Shown here: positions 19,327 through 29,078 of the stretch, one piece after another
Layout of the letters: each line of letters begins with the position of its first letter
How positions within the stretch are numbered: position 1 is the first letter of the stretch
Assembly: GCA_016717325.1 (NCBI GenBank)
Contig: JADKFV010000020.1
Span: 1 to 64,000, forward strand
Source of the DNA: Bacteroidota bacterium
GTDB lineage: Bacteria > Bacteroidota > Bacteroidia > AKYH767-A > OLB10
Direction of reading: 5' to 3'
Length of the DNA stretch: 64,000 nucleotides
Made by a program: the position numbers and the translations under genes
The notes under the pieces: generated by a model
Seen by the model: the letters and a program-made list of their open reading frames with translations, nothing else
Database searches by the model: none
What the model was told of the DNA's origin: nothing

Positions 19327-19632
19327 TGTTATAATTTTTTGGTCGCAATGAATTGAGAATGCACTTTCTGCTTTTAATTTTTTTTTAGCAACAATATTTG
19401 CTTGACACATTGCTTTCCTTTTTTTTCAAAACTTAATTTAAAAAGGCCTGTTTTTTTTGAAAAGTAAAATTAGAAATACAAATCCCAAACAAATTCAATC
19501 TTCGTTACATTACCCAAGTTAAATATTTTGAAATACTTTTTTACTGGCGGAAATTAAATGAATTGTTTTACTGACAAATATCATGTTTTATATTGCCAAT
19601 GAGCTGTATCCTTGCCAATTAATTGATTTGCT
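19327..19632. other. gap with no recognised feature
   Basis: About 300 bp of AT-rich sequence between the PhnA-domain gene and the radical SAM gene. No convincing frame, hairpin terminator or TAnnTTTG promoter was seen. Confidence 0.4.
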
Positions 19633-20670
19633 ATGTTCGGGTTAGATATAAATACGTTTGAAGTAAAAAATTATTTTGTACAAAAAATAAGCAAGAGCAC
19701 TTTTGCATGGCGAGTTATTGAAGTTTTGCAAGGAGTTTCGTTCAGCACAAATTATTTGATGTTTTATAAATGGCATTTGCTAAAAAAAACCTCCATCAAC
19801 GAAATCAATATTGAATTTGTAAGTTACTGCAACCTGCGTTGTAAGTTGTGTTCGCTCGATCACGAAAAACCCAAAGTGCGAATGAGTGCGCAAACATTGA
19901 AACATTTTTTTGAAGACTTACTCAGCGATAAAAGATTTCGCAGCGTACAAACTATTCATCTTTACAATGCCGGTGAAGTATTGCTGCATCCTAAACTGGA
20001 AGAAATGCTGTCAATTATAAAGCACTATAAACAGGAGGCTCAAAAAACTGGTAAGCATTTTCCAAAAGTAGCGCTGCTTACAAATGCCACTATTCTTGAC
20101 GAAGAAAATTCGAACATCATTATCAATTCGGGTGTGCTCGACAATATTCGTTTTAGTATGGATGGAGGCAATAAAGAAAAATTTGAAGAGATGCGTTTAC
20201 GTGCTAAGTGGGATACGTTTGTGAAAAATATTACCACCTTCTGTGAGTTGAATAAAAAAAGTGCCAAGCCCATTCCAACAGGAATAATAACACTGGTAGA
20301 GTACGAAAACAAACTTAACACAACATGGATGAGCAGCGAATTTAAAAAACTACTCGACATGGTAAGCGGCTACGAGTTGCGCTACGCCCACAATTGGGGC
20401 GGTGATGTGGAGATACAGGAATTGAAAGACAAAAAGAAAAAGGAATATAAAGTAGGATGCAGCTTGCTTATGCATCAACTTGTATTGTTGCCCAATGGCG
20501 ATATAACAGTGTGTTGTGCCGATTTAAATTCGAAAGGTGTGATTGGAAATATACTGAAAGAAAAACTACATACAATTTATATGAAACCCCAACGCCTTGA
20601 AATGTTGAATAAATTTATGAAAGGCAAAAAAAGTGAAATTGATTTGTGTAAGGATTGCGAAACATTCTAG
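19633..20670 (+). CDS. radical SAM/SPASM domain protein
   Basis: Radical SAM enzyme of 345 residues. The [4Fe-4S]/SAM motif CNLRCKLC has its cysteines at 66, 70 and 73. The C-terminal SPASM-like region holds further cysteines (GCSLLMHQ, ITVCCADL, LCKDC) and the usual PNGDITVCC...GNI pattern for auxiliary clusters. Such proteins modify peptides, carbohydrates or anaerobic enzymes; the neighbours do not show which. There is no precursor peptide or glycosyltransferase nearby. It converges on the acyl-CoA dehydrogenase across a shared terminator. Confidence 0.88.
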   Translation: MFGLDINTFEVKNYFVQKISKSTFAWRVIEVLQGVSFSTNYLMFYKWHLLKKTSINEINIEFVSYCNLRCKLCSLDHEKPKVRMSAQTLKHFFEDLLSDKRFRSVQTIHLYNAGEVLLHPKLEEMLSIIKHYKQEAQKTGKHFPKVALLTNATILDEENSNIIINSGVLDNIRFSMDGGNKEKFEEMRLRAKWDTFVKNITTFCELNKKSAKPIPTGIITLVEYENKLNTTWMSSEFKKLLDMVSGYELRYAHNWGGDVEIQELKDKKKKEYKVGCSLLMHQLVLLPNGDITVCCADLNSKGVIGNILKEKLHTIYMKPQRLEMLNKFMKGKKSEIDLCKDCETF

Positions 20671-20801
20671 CATTTTAGATTGAGAGATTATTGCAACGGA
20701 GTGGGCTTGTTGGAGAATATTCCAGCTCATGGTAATTGTTGGAGAAAACTAATGGTTGAAATGGAGGGGAAAGGCGTGAGGTGGTTTGATGATGCGTGAG
20801 C

Positions 20802-20853
20802 GTATTTGCATTGCGCGTATAGCGCAATGCCGGTGGGCTAACCAGCCCCCACA
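20802..20853. repeat. GC-rich hairpin pair
   Basis: GCATTGCGC and GCGCAATGC form a 9-bp-arm hairpin, and GGGCT/AGCCC a second shorter one directly after it. Located between two convergent genes. May be a dispersed palindromic element or a backup terminator. Confidence 0.45.
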
Positions 20854-20874
20854 ATAAATATTATATGCATCAAC

Positions 20875-20910
20875 AAAAAAGCCCGCCAACAATATGTGGC
20901 GGGCATTTTT
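20875..20910. terminator. bidirectional intrinsic terminator
   Basis: GCCCGCC (20881-20887) pairs with GGCGGGC (20898-20904), flanked by an A run on the left and a T run on the right. It can serve both the radical SAM gene and the acyl-CoA dehydrogenase on the opposite strand. Confidence 0.85.
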
Positions 20911-20930
20911 ACTATTATAACAATGACTAA

Positions 20931-22109
20931 TTAATTGAAGGCATTGATACCGGTAACATCCATACCGGTGATGAGCAAATGTATATCGTGTGTGCCTTCG
21001 TAGGTGATTACGCTTTCGAGGTTCATCATGTGGCGCATAATTGGATACTCGCCAGTAATGCCCATGCCACCATGTATTTGACGTGCTTCGCGTGCTATTT
21101 GCAATGCCATGTTTACATTGTTGCGCTTTGCCATCGAAATTTGTTGAGCCGATGCGCGATTTTCGTTTTTCAATACACCGAGGCGCCATGCAAGCAATTG
21201 TGCTTTGGTAATTTCTGTTACCATTTCGGCCAATTTTTTTTGCGTGAGTTGAAACCCTCCTATGGGTTTACCAAATTGTACACGTTCTTTACTATATCTT
21301 AATGCGCTATCGTAACAATCCATTGCCGCGCCAATTGCACCCCAGGCAATACCGTAACGGGCACTATTGAGGCAACCAAGCGGGCCTTTGAGTCCTTTCA
21401 CGTTTGGAAAAATATTTTCTTTAGGAACTTTCACATTATCGAAAACAAGCTCGCCCGTGGCCGAAGCACGCAAGCTCCATTTACCATGCGTTTCGGGCGT
21501 GGTGAAGCCTTCCATACCGCGTTCTATAACCATACCGCGTATATCACCGGCTTCGTCTTTGGCCCATACAACAGCTATATCGGCAAAGGGTGCATTGCTT
21601 ATCCACATTTTGCTGCCATTGAGTATGTAATGCGAACCGGCATCTTTTATATTACTAAGCATGCCCGAAGGATTACTACCGTGGTCGGGTTCAGTTAAAC
21701 CAAAGCAACCCATCAGATCGCCTTTGGCAAGGCCGGGTAAATATTTTTTGCGTTGCTCTTCGCTACCATAAGTATAGATAGGATACATCACCAATGAGCT
21801 TTGAACGCTGGCTGTTGATCGCACACCGCTATCGCCACGCTCAATCTCTTGCATAATGAGACCATATGATATTTGATCCATACCTCCACCGCCATACTCG
21901 GCAGGAATGTAAGGGCCAAAGGCGCCAATATCGGCAAGGCCTTTTATTATTTGTTTTGGAAATTCGGCACGTTGTGCATAGTCTTCTATTATGGGCGATA
22001 CTTCGCGCTTTACCCAATCGCGTACGCTGTTGCGCACAAGTATATGTTCTTCGGTAAGTAGCTCGTCAATTTGAAAATAATCTACTCCCTGAAATCTGTC
22101 TGTTGCCAT
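20931..22109 (-). CDS. acyl-CoA dehydrogenase, glutaryl-CoA dehydrogenase type
   Basis: FAD-dependent acyl-CoA dehydrogenase of 392 residues. The ATG at 22109 is chosen: the frame is open for 49 codons upstream, but that part coincides with a 66-bp repeat found elsewhere and with a promoter element. Features: YGGGGMDQISYGLIMQEIERGDSG, FGLTEPDHGSNPSGM, LNGSKMWISNAP, RVQFGKPIGGFQLTQKKLAEM, and RQIHGGMGITGEYPIMRHMMNLESVITYEGTHDIH with the catalytic Glu near 371. The pattern is that of glutaryl-CoA dehydrogenase (lysine/tryptophan degradation), which decarboxylates glutaryl-CoA to crotonyl-CoA. Confidence 0.9.
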   Translation of the reverse strand: MATDRFQGVDYFQIDELLTEEHILVRNSVRDWVKREVSPIIEDYAQRAEFPKQIIKGLADIGAFGPYIPAEYGGGGMDQISYGLIMQEIERGDSGVRSTASVQSSLVMYPIYTYGSEEQRKKYLPGLAKGDLMGCFGLTEPDHGSNPSGMLSNIKDAGSHYILNGSKMWISNAPFADIAVVWAKDEAGDIRGMVIERGMEGFTTPETHGKWSLRASATGELVFDNVKVPKENIFPNVKGLKGPLGCLNSARYGIAWGAIGAAMDCYDSALRYSKERVQFGKPIGGFQLTQKKLAEMVTEITKAQLLAWRLGVLKNENRASAQQISMAKRNNVNMALQIAREARQIHGGMGITGEYPIMRHMMNLESVITYEGTHDIHLLITGMDVTGINAFN

Positions 22110-22130
22110 TTCTTTATTTTTTTTGTGGCG

Positions 22131-22138
22131 CAAAAGTA
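22131..22138 (-). promoter_or_regulatory. -7 element of the acyl-CoA dehydrogenase gene
   Basis: TACTTTTG on the minus strand, 21 bp before the ATG at 22109. No clear TTTG 19-21 bp further upstream. It lies at the edge of the 66-bp repeat (22132-22197). Confidence 0.5.
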
Positions 22139-22197
22139 ATGTTTTATATTTTGAAAAATTGGGATAGAGAAGATAGATTTTTTCTGTTGAATTGTTT
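22132..22197. repeat. 66-bp exact repeat, copy 1 (acyl-CoA dehydrogenase leader)
   Basis: Identical base for base to 33180-33245. Includes most of the -7 element and upstream region of the acyl-CoA dehydrogenase gene. Confidence 0.85.
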
Positions 22198-22573
22198 GAT
22201 GTTTTATAAAGAAAAACACCTATTTTTTGTGCCAAACCTTTATAATTAAGAAGCATTTATAAAAGGAAGACGCCACCTCTTTATGAATTAAACCTAAGCC
22301 ATTATTACATGCAAACCATAGAGAATGTTAAAACCTCGCGGGTTTTCATTTCAGAAAAAACAGATTCTGTTTACACGAAATTAATTAGAAAGTTGCCAGG
22401 CTTTTTAGATTTTAAAAACCATACTTCTTATATAAATTGCCTAACAGTGAAAAGTATTAGTTGATTATTCAAATAAATCAAAGCTGTCATTTCGTGTAAT
22501 CTGTTTGATGAATTCAATTTTTGTGGCATTTCTATTATATAAAACATCGCATAAAAATTATTGTGAATGTTCG
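22198..22573. other. intergenic region with weak inverted repeats
   Basis: Divergent gap between the acyl-CoA dehydrogenase and atp operons. Contains AAAACC-TCGC-GGGTTTT near 22334-22350 and a pair of TTACACGAAAT/ATTTCGTGTAA arms about 110 bp apart. No gene is supported. Confidence 0.4.
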
Positions 22574-22604
22574 TTTGGTTTCGAAAACGAAAATTTTACC
22601 TTTG
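22574..22604 (+). promoter_or_regulatory. promoter of the atp operon
   Basis: TTTG at 22574-22577, exactly 19 bp, then TACCTTTG at 22597-22604. This is a full match to the Bacteroidota housekeeping promoter. The atpB ATG follows at 22639. Confidence 0.85.
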
Positions 22605-22638
22605 CGCGCGAATTTTAAAAACCACATTTTTGAAAGTA

Positions 22639-23835
22639 ATGATATCCCGCATCAAATCAGCATATACAAGGTTTTTTACCTATAGTTTGGCTTTGCTTTT
22701 TGCATTGGCTTTTACTACAACGCAGGCACAGGATGGCCACAATGCTATACAAGAGCTCGATAACGGTACTGCCAAAACGCATGAAGCCGAAGGAGAACAT
22801 GACGTAACCAAAGGCGAACATGGCGCAGCCGAAAAATTTGATGCCGGCAAAATGATTCTCGAGCACATTAGCGATGCACACTCATGGCACTTGTGGGGCC
22901 ACACTGCTATTCCATTGCCTGTTATAGTTTATAATAAAGACCGCGGTGGTTTAAAAATATTTTCTTCATCGCATTTCGATCATGGCCATTCAGCTTACGA
23001 AGGATACATGGAAAAAGAAGGTAAGTTGGTTGCGGTTGATAGTGAAGGAAAAGAAGACGAAGCCGCCAATGCCAACCTTTGGGATTTTTCTATTACCAAA
23101 AATGTAATGTCATTGTTGGTTGGCTTGTTAATCTTAACATGGATAATATTTAGCATTGCCGGGGCATACAAGCGCAGAGCAGGTTTAGCGCCAAAAGGTA
23201 TGCAATCGCTTATCGAACCAATTATTATTTTTATTCGCGATGATGTGGCCAAAGCCTCCATTGGTGAAAAGAAATATATGAAGTACCTTCCGTATTTGCT
23301 GACGCTGTTTTTCTTTATTTGGATAAACAACCTTTTGGGACTTGTTCCTATATTTCCGGGTGGAGCAAATCTTACAGGCAATGTTGCCATTACAATGACA
23401 CTTGCTTTAATAACTTTTTTCATTGTGTCGTTTAGTGCAAATAAAAATTACTGGCACCATATCTTTGCCATGCCGGGCGTACCAAAGTGGGTATTATTTC
23501 TCCTCACTCCAATCGAAATATTGGGTGTATTCCTCCGCCCTTTCGTACTCCTTGTCCGACTTTTTGCAAACATTACCGCAGGTCACATTATCGCACTATC
23601 TTTCTTTGCACTTATATTCATCTTTGGCGAAATGAATGTGGGACTGGGTTATGGCGTTTCGATAGTATCATTGGCATTTACAGTATTTATGACTTGTCTC
23701 GAATTATTGGTAGCCTTCTTACAAGCATATGTATTCACTTTGCTAACGGCAATATACATTGGTGCTGCAGTTGAAGAAGCTCATCACGATTCGCATAGTC
23801 ACGATGCACACGTGGAAGAGGCAGCGATAATTTAG
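22639..23835 (+). CDS. atpB: ATP synthase F0 subunit a
   Basis: Proton-channel subunit a. The ATG at 22639 opens a signal peptide (ending near TTQAQ); the frame is open upstream but crosses the promoter. A long periplasmic N-terminal extension (about residues 32-150), rich in His and acidic residues, precedes the first membrane helix; this is usual in Bacteroidota AtpB. The conserved helix with the essential arginine reads LRPFVLLVRLFANITAGHI, and a His-rich tail (EEAHHDSHSHDAH) ends the protein. First gene of atpB-E-F-H-A. Confidence 0.95.
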   Translation: MISRIKSAYTRFFTYSLALLFALAFTTTQAQDGHNAIQELDNGTAKTHEAEGEHDVTKGEHGAAEKFDAGKMILEHISDAHSWHLWGHTAIPLPVIVYNKDRGGLKIFSSSHFDHGHSAYEGYMEKEGKLVAVDSEGKEDEAANANLWDFSITKNVMSLLVGLLILTWIIFSIAGAYKRRAGLAPKGMQSLIEPIIIFIRDDVAKASIGEKKYMKYLPYLLTLFFFIWINNLLGLVPIFPGGANLTGNVAITMTLALITFFIVSFSANKNYWHHIFAMPGVPKWVLFLLTPIEILGVFLRPFVLLVRLFANITAGHIIALSFFALIFIFGEMNVGLGYGVSIVSLAFTVFMTCLELLVAFLQAYVFTLLTAIYIGAAVEEAHHDSHSHDAHVEEAAII

Positions 23836-23965
23836 TTACTGGTTATTTAGTTATTGGTTATTGGGTTGTTAGTTGTTGAGTTTTATGGTTGTTGCACATT
23901 GCTAATTGCCTATTGCTTATTTTGTTTTTTGACTTTTAAATTTAATTCTTAATTTTTAATTTTAT
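23836..23965. repeat. low-complexity spacer between atpB and atpE
   Basis: Degenerate repeats of TTATTGGTTATTGGG and CTTAATTTTTAATTTT type. The same style recurs at 15895-15980, 44220-44275 and 52425-52700. No gene. Confidence 0.5.
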
Positions 23966-23970
23966 ATATT

Positions 23971-24237
23971 ATGTTATCACAAATTTTATTAGATGCTGCA
24001 GTATCGGGTGCCAATGTTGGTATCGGTTATGGTTTAGGTGCATTGGGTGCAGGTATGGCTGCGATTGGTGCTGGTTTAGGTATTGGTCGTATTGGCGGTA
24101 GTGCATTGGAGTCAATTGCTCGTCAACCAGAATCTTTGGGCGATATTCGTTCAAACATGATTCTTGCAGCTGCCCTGGTAGAAGGTGCTGCCTTCTTCGC
24201 CATGGTAATCGGACTATTGGTAATCTTCTTGAAGTAA
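23971..24237 (+). CDS. atpE: ATP synthase F0 subunit c
   Basis: Proteolipid c of the rotor ring, 88 residues and two membrane helices. The glycine-rich first helix (GIGYGLGALGAGMAAIGAGLGIG) and the second helix with the ion-binding glutamate at 71 (LVEGAAF) are clear. The polar loop is ARQPE. The Glu without the Q/ES signature of Na+ rings suggests proton coupling. It is followed by a hairpin with a T run before atpF. Confidence 0.96.
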   Translation: MLSQILLDAAVSGANVGIGYGLGALGAGMAAIGAGLGIGRIGGSALESIARQPESLGDIRSNMILAAALVEGAAFFAMVIGLLVIFLK

Positions 24238-24263
24238 TTGCCAATCCGTACAAAAATTAAACT

Positions 24264-24298
24264 TGCCCCATCAACGCTTGGTTGGGGGCATGTTTTTT
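24264..24298 (+). terminator. hairpin plus T run between atpE and atpF (possible attenuator)
   Basis: TGCCCC-A-TCAAC and GTTG-GGGGGCA pair around a short loop, followed by TGTTTTTT. Typical intrinsic terminator form inside the operon, 26 bp after atpE. It may let c be made in excess over distal subunits. Confidence 0.65.
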
Positions 24299-24383
24299 AA
24301 ATTTTTTCTAATTCAAAAGCATACGCATTCACAACAAGAAGAAAGCGTATTCAAAATTCGAACAACACAAAAAGAAATAAAAA

Positions 24384-24878
24384 ATGCAATTAGTAAAACC
24401 TGAAATAGGATTAATAGTATGGATGCTGATATCCTTTGGTATCATTGTATTCCTGTTGGCCAAATATGCATGGCCTGTAATATTAACTGCTCTTGACGAG
24501 CGCGAAAAATCGATAACAGAGGCATTGGACTCGGCACGCAAAGCCAAAGACGATGTAGCAGCTTTAAAAGCCGACAACGAAAAGATATTGGCCGAAGCCC
24601 GCAACGTGCGCGACACTATGCTTAAAGAAGCACGCGAAACAAAAGACAAAATTGTAAACGAGGCAAAGGCCAAAGCAACGGAAGAATCGGATCGTTTGTT
24701 AAAGTTGGCCCGTGAAAGCATCCAAAACGAAAAGATGGCGGCTATTACTGAATTAAAAAATCAGGTGGCACAGCTATCAGTTGATATAGCACAAAAATTA
24801 TTGACGGAAGAATTATCGTCACCCGAAAAACAAAAGACATTGGTGAAAGCGCTTCTCGAAAATGTAAACTTAAACTAA
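24384..24878 (+). CDS. atpF: ATP synthase F0 subunit b
   Basis: Peripheral stalk subunit b, 164 residues. One N-terminal membrane helix (about 6-26, IGLIVWMLISFGIIVFLLA) is followed by a long charged coiled coil rich in Glu, Lys and Ala. Standard length and form. It links F0 to subunit delta, whose gene follows 34 bp later. Confidence 0.94.
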   Translation: MQLVKPEIGLIVWMLISFGIIVFLLAKYAWPVILTALDEREKSITEALDSARKAKDDVAALKADNEKILAEARNVRDTMLKEARETKDKIVNEAKAKATEESDRLLKLARESIQNEKMAAITELKNQVAQLSVDIAQKLLTEELSSPEKQKTLVKALLENVNLN

Positions 24879-24912
24879 CAGCGATTTTTATTACAAATAA
24901 AATTCATCAACA

Positions 24913-25470
24913 ATGAAAAATGCAAAAGTTGCTGTACGTTACTCCAAAGCCTTATTCGGTTTGGCGCAGGAGCTAAAACTTACCGACCAAATAAGCAGCG
25001 ATATGAAATTGATTAGCGATACTGTAAATGCCAATCGCGAATTGGAAATGGTATTGCAAAGCCCAATAATAAAACCTGCACAGAAAGAAAATGTACTTAC
25101 CGCGATTTTTAATAGTTCGGTAAATTCGGTTACTATACAATTTTTGGCAATGCTTACACGCAAAGGTCGTTCGGCCGATGTATCGAATGTAGCCGAAGCA
25201 TTTCACAATCGCTACCTCGACCTTAAAGGTATCGCCAAGGCACAAATCACTACAGCAACGGCCTTAGATGCCGATACACGTGCGGCAGTTGCTTCAAGCA
25301 TCAAAGCTGCTATTGGTAAAGAAATAGAACTTACCGAAAAAGTAAATTCTGATTTGATTGGCGGATTTATTATACGTGTGGGCGATAAGCAGGACGATAC
25401 ATCGTTACAAACAAAAATTGGAAAACTACGCAGGGCTTTCAAAGAAAATCCATACGTAAAAGATTATTAG
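24913..25470 (+). CDS. atpH: ATP synthase F1 subunit delta
   Basis: Delta subunit, 185 residues, joining the b stalk to the alpha-beta head. Family marks: VRYSKALFGLAQE near the N-terminus, the middle NSVTIQFLAMLTRKGR, and the C-terminal DLIGGFIIRVGDKQDDTSLQTKIGKLR pattern (seen in pieces). Order b-delta-alpha is the norm. Confidence 0.93.
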   Translation: MKNAKVAVRYSKALFGLAQELKLTDQISSDMKLISDTVNANRELEMVLQSPIIKPAQKENVLTAIFNSSVNSVTIQFLAMLTRKGRSADVSNVAEAFHNRYLDLKGIAKAQITTATALDADTRAAVASSIKAAIGKEIELTEKVNSDLIGGFIIRVGDKQDDTSLQTKIGKLRRAFKENPYVKDY

Positions 25471-25565
25471 AAATATTTGAACGTGTAAGCAACCTAAAAA
25501 CAAAATGGTTGTGAAACGGCAACAACTTCATTCGATAAAAAATAAACTTCAATAATAAAAACAAT

Positions 25566-27146
25566 ATGGCCGAAATAAAACCAGCAGAAATTTCTGCAAT
25601 TTTAAGACAGCAATTATCAAACTTCAAAACTGCTTCGGAACTCGAAGAGGTTGGTACCATACTTCAAATAGGTGATGGAATTGCCCGCCTTTTTGGTTTA
25701 CAAAATGTACAAAGCGGAGAGTTGATAGAATTTCAAAACGGATTGCAGGGAATAGTACTGAACCTCGAAGAAGACAACGTAGGGGCAGTATTACTTGGCC
25801 CACAAGGCAATCTGCGCGAAGGCGATACAGCAAAACGTACAAGCCGCATTGCCTCCATTATGGTGGGCGAAGGCATGCTTGGCCGCGTTGTGGATGGCTT
25901 GGGTGCACCTATTGATGGCAAAGGACCTATCACAGGCGAGTTGCTCGAAATGCCTATTGAGCGCAAAGCTCCGGGGGTAATTTTCCGTCAGCCGGTAACC
26001 GAGCCATTACAAACTGGAATTAAAGCCATCGATGCCATGATTCCTATTGGACGTGGACAACGCGAATTAGTAATCGGTGACCGTCAAACAGGCAAAACGG
26101 CTGTTTGTATCGATACCATTATCAATCAGCGCGAATTTTACGATGCAGGTAAACCCGTATTTTGTATATATGTTGCCATTGGGCAGAAAGGATCTACGGT
26201 TGCGAATATTGTAAAAACGCTTGAAGAAAGAGGCGCCATGCCTTATACCATAGTTGTATCGGCAAGTGCTTCGGATCCTGCTCCTATGCAATTTTTCTCA
26301 CCATTGTGCGGTGCGGCCATTGGCGAATATTTCCGCGATACAGGCCGTCCGGCTTTGATTATTTATGATGACTTATCGAAACAAGCGGTGGCTTATCGTG
26401 AGGTATCTTTATTGCTTCGCAGACCTCCGGGACGTGAGGCTTATCCCGGTGACGTATTTTACTTACATAGCCGTTTGCTGGAGCGAGCTGCAAAAATTAT
26501 CAACTCCGATGAGATTGCATCACAAATGAACGACCTTCCTCCTTCTCTAAAAGGAAAAGTAAAAGGTGGTGGTTCGCTTACAGCATTACCTATAATCGAA
26601 ACGCAAGCGGGTGACGTATCGGCCTACATTCCAACAAATGTAATTTCAATTACCGATGGACAGATATTCCTCGAAGCTAACTTGTTTAACAGTGGTGTAC
26701 GTCCTGCCATCAACGTTGGTATCAGTGTATCGCGCGTGGGAGGAAATGCCCAAATAAAATCGATGAAAAAAGTGGCAGGTACATTGAAATTGGATCAGGC
26801 ACAATACCGTGAGTTGGAAGCATTTTCGAAATTCGGTAGCGACCTCGATGCGGCTACAAAAGCCGTTATCGACAAAGGTGCACGCAATGTGGAAATATTG
26901 AAACAAGGACAGTATGCACCTGTTACAGTTGAAAAACAAACAGCCATTATTTATCTTGGTACAAAAGGTTTGTTGCGCAATGTTCCTATCAATAAAGTAA
27001 AAGATTTTGAAGCCGATTTCCTAAACGTGCTCGAAACACAACACAAAGGAATACTCGATAGTTTAAAAGCCGGCAAACTTGACGATACCATTACTGGTAC
27101 GCTTGAAAAAGTTGGTGCAGAACTAGCAAAACGCTACGGAGCATAA
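25566..27146 (+). CDS. atpA: ATP synthase F1 subunit alpha
   Basis: Non-catalytic nucleotide-binding head subunit, 526 residues. P-loop GDRQTGKT lies near 171-178; other marks are the VDGLGAPIDGKGPI and SISRVGG-like (SVSRVGGNAQIKSMKKVAGTLKLDQAQYRELEAFSKF, read in parts) motifs. Full length and intact. A terminator follows directly, so atpG (gamma), usually next, is not in this operon. The last 743 bp of the gene and terminator recur at 35847-36589 with only silent coding changes. Confidence 0.97.
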   Translation: MAEIKPAEISAILRQQLSNFKTASELEEVGTILQIGDGIARLFGLQNVQSGELIEFQNGLQGIVLNLEEDNVGAVLLGPQGNLREGDTAKRTSRIASIMVGEGMLGRVVDGLGAPIDGKGPITGELLEMPIERKAPGVIFRQPVTEPLQTGIKAIDAMIPIGRGQRELVIGDRQTGKTAVCIDTIINQREFYDAGKPVFCIYVAIGQKGSTVANIVKTLEERGAMPYTIVVSASASDPAPMQFFSPLCGAAIGEYFRDTGRPALIIYDDLSKQAVAYREVSLLLRRPPGREAYPGDVFYLHSRLLERAAKIINSDEIASQMNDLPPSLKGKVKGGGSLTALPIIETQAGDVSAYIPTNVISITDGQIFLEANLFNSGVRPAINVGISVSRVGGNAQIKSMKKVAGTLKLDQAQYRELEAFSKFGSDLDAATKAVIDKGARNVEILKQGQYAPVTVEKQTAIIYLGTKGLLRNVPINKVKDFEADFLNVLETQHKGILDSLKAGKLDDTITGTLEKVGAELAKRYGA

Positions 27147-27205
27147 TCACTGCTTCGTTTATCAATAAAGAGAACTCTATCCGCAAGGGTGGAGTTTTTT
27201 TGTGC
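26463..27205 (+). repeat. 743-bp duplicated segment, source copy (atpA 3' end plus terminator)
   Basis: Aligns without gaps to 35847-36589. I count 22 coding differences, all synonymous, plus one in the terminator stem. Confidence 0.9.
27173..27201 (+). terminator. terminator of the atp operon
   Basis: AACTCTATCC-GCAA-GGGTGGAGTT followed by a T run. Two of the pairs are G-U wobbles. Confidence 0.8.
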
Positions 27206-27468
27206 AAAATTATTTGAAGCTATCATTTTTTTATAACCAAATAGTGCTTGTGAAGGGAAGCTACGTGCCGAAGTTTCGTATTGGTTGAGTTAATCCCGAT
27301 TTAGAAAACGCTTCATTTGTTGAAATACAATAGCGCCAAAAGGGTTTATTATATTAATCGTTATGCAATTGAAATTATCAATTGAATAAATCGGGTTAAG
27401 GCAAAATTATAATAAGTGTTTTGCTAAAAAACTAATCAAAAGCAACTTCAGCCAAGCGCCAAAAAATA
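27202..27468. other. gap with no recognised feature
   Basis: AT-rich sequence between the atp terminator and the 3' end of the frameshifted gene on the minus strand. No atpG-like frame, promoter or repeat was recognised. Confidence 0.4.
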
Positions 27469-28955
27469 TCAATCTTTAAACTGCATAATTTTTTGGTTAC
27501 ACCAGTCTTCGAAATCGAAAAGCGTGTTTGCTGTGGCTTCAAACTTTGTTGATTTTAGATCCAATAATTTTTCACGAAGTTTTACAAAATTACGTGCCTT
27601 ATTATACGTGGTAACCGAGTGTGTTTTTTGAAGTACATTCAACACAAGCATTTCGGTTTGGTAGAGCTTGCCTTTCTTTTTTAAATCTTTAATTGTTCGT
27701 GGAACAAGGTATTCAAGCAAATCGGAGTGGTTTAATTCATAATGCAATATGAGCAAAAACACTTTGCTCAAATTATAAATATCTTCTTTATCATTTTCCT
27801 GATAGTTGTTTATAATATGATTTGCAATGAGCAATGCCTTACGATGTTGTGACGTTTTAAAATATGCATATGCAAACAAGTAGAACAAATTAATCTGAAT
27901 GGCAGGTTCAATTCTGTCGGCAAATTTTTCAATTTAGCTTCTATAGCGGGAATTATTTCGAGACAATCTTTATACAGTCCCCGTTCGATTTTCATATTCA
28001 ATTCAACCAGTGCCGAGAAATGAAAAATCTGCATTTCCGATTTTTCTTTAGAAATTTTTACTGCATCAGAAAAGTTTTTGAACCGCGACAACTCTTTATA
28101 AAAAATTGTTGTGTTGTCATTTTTTAACAAGTTTAAATAAAAATTAAAAACATAAATATAATCGAAAGGATTTTCAACATGATAGTACTCCGAATGTTCC
28201 ATCAGTTGCAGTGTTATTTTCAAATGTTCCTTTTCCTTTTTTGCATCGTTTATTACATAGTAGTAATTGGCATATATTAAATAGTAACGCAATTTTGCCA
28301 AAAGCGATTTTGCATTTTTTACATCTTTCAAAAGTGGATTTTGAAACAGTTTTTTGAATTGAGCAATCTGTTTTATGTCGCGTGCTTTAAATCCTCCGAA
28401 TTTTATTTTTAACGATTCGTAATATAAATCGGTGTAGGCAATTTGGTTAGCCATCAAATCGTTGTTGTGCTTTATCATTTGATTTATCTGATAAGCACTC
28501 ATGAGTCCCTTGGAGTAACCGACAGCTTTTCGCAACCAGGTGAGCAACTCTATTTTCAATGAAAAATCTTCTTTCTTCTCAGCAATTTTCAATGTGCTTT
28601 CGGCTTCATAAATACATAGATCATAAAGGCCTTTTTCGTAAAGCAATTCTATTTGCAACAACTTTTCAATTTGATAAATGGTCAATGATTTTTTGTGGTG
28701 AAACCCTTGCAGGGAACGTAAAATCTGATTGTATAAATAATTTTTATCGGCAGCCAAAAACGCTGCTGATACATTTCTTTCAGCAAGTAATTGCTTTATT
28801 TCCGCATCATTTTCTGTTGATATATTGTCTATTATTTCGAACAGAATAATTGATTTATTTTCGGTTGCATGTCGCTCAGCAAATAGCTTGAAATATCTCT
28901 TTTCAGACATATCAAGGTTTTTAATTAAAGTAAAAGCCTTACTGTTTTTTTTCAT
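27469..28955 (-). pseudogene. uncharacterised helical Bacteroidota protein, split by a frameshift
   Basis: One gene in two overlapping frames. The first frame (from the ATG at 28955) carries about 360 residues and then runs out of frame; the second continues as INLFYLFAYAYFKTSQHRKALL to the stop at 27469. Restoring one base at about 27900-27903 (CCC to CC on the coding strand) joins them at NLP-IQINLFYLF, giving about 495 residues. The opening MSEKRYFKLFAERH and repeated helical pairs with AYAYF/KALL patterns recall TPR-like proteins that are common in Bacteroidota but without known function. No signal peptide, so cytoplasmic. Confidence 0.75.
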
Positions 28956-29009
28956 TTTTTACAAAATCAGACTTCCTAAATACTCCACTTTTTGATACAG
29001 AATACTATA

Positions 29010-29017
29010 CAAAGTTA
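29010..29017 (-). promoter_or_regulatory. -7 element of the helical-protein gene
   Basis: TAACTTTG on the minus strand, 55 bp before the ATG at 28955. No clear -33 partner. Confidence 0.45.
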
Positions 29018-29078
29018 GTATAATTTCACCTCAGATTTTTTAGAACTTAATGAAAGACCATTTTTAATATTGAACAAA

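Noticed and set aside
22334..22500. ACACGAAAT/ATTTCGTGT pair as a mobile element
   Set aside because: The arms are short, far apart and AT-rich; no second copy was seen in the window.
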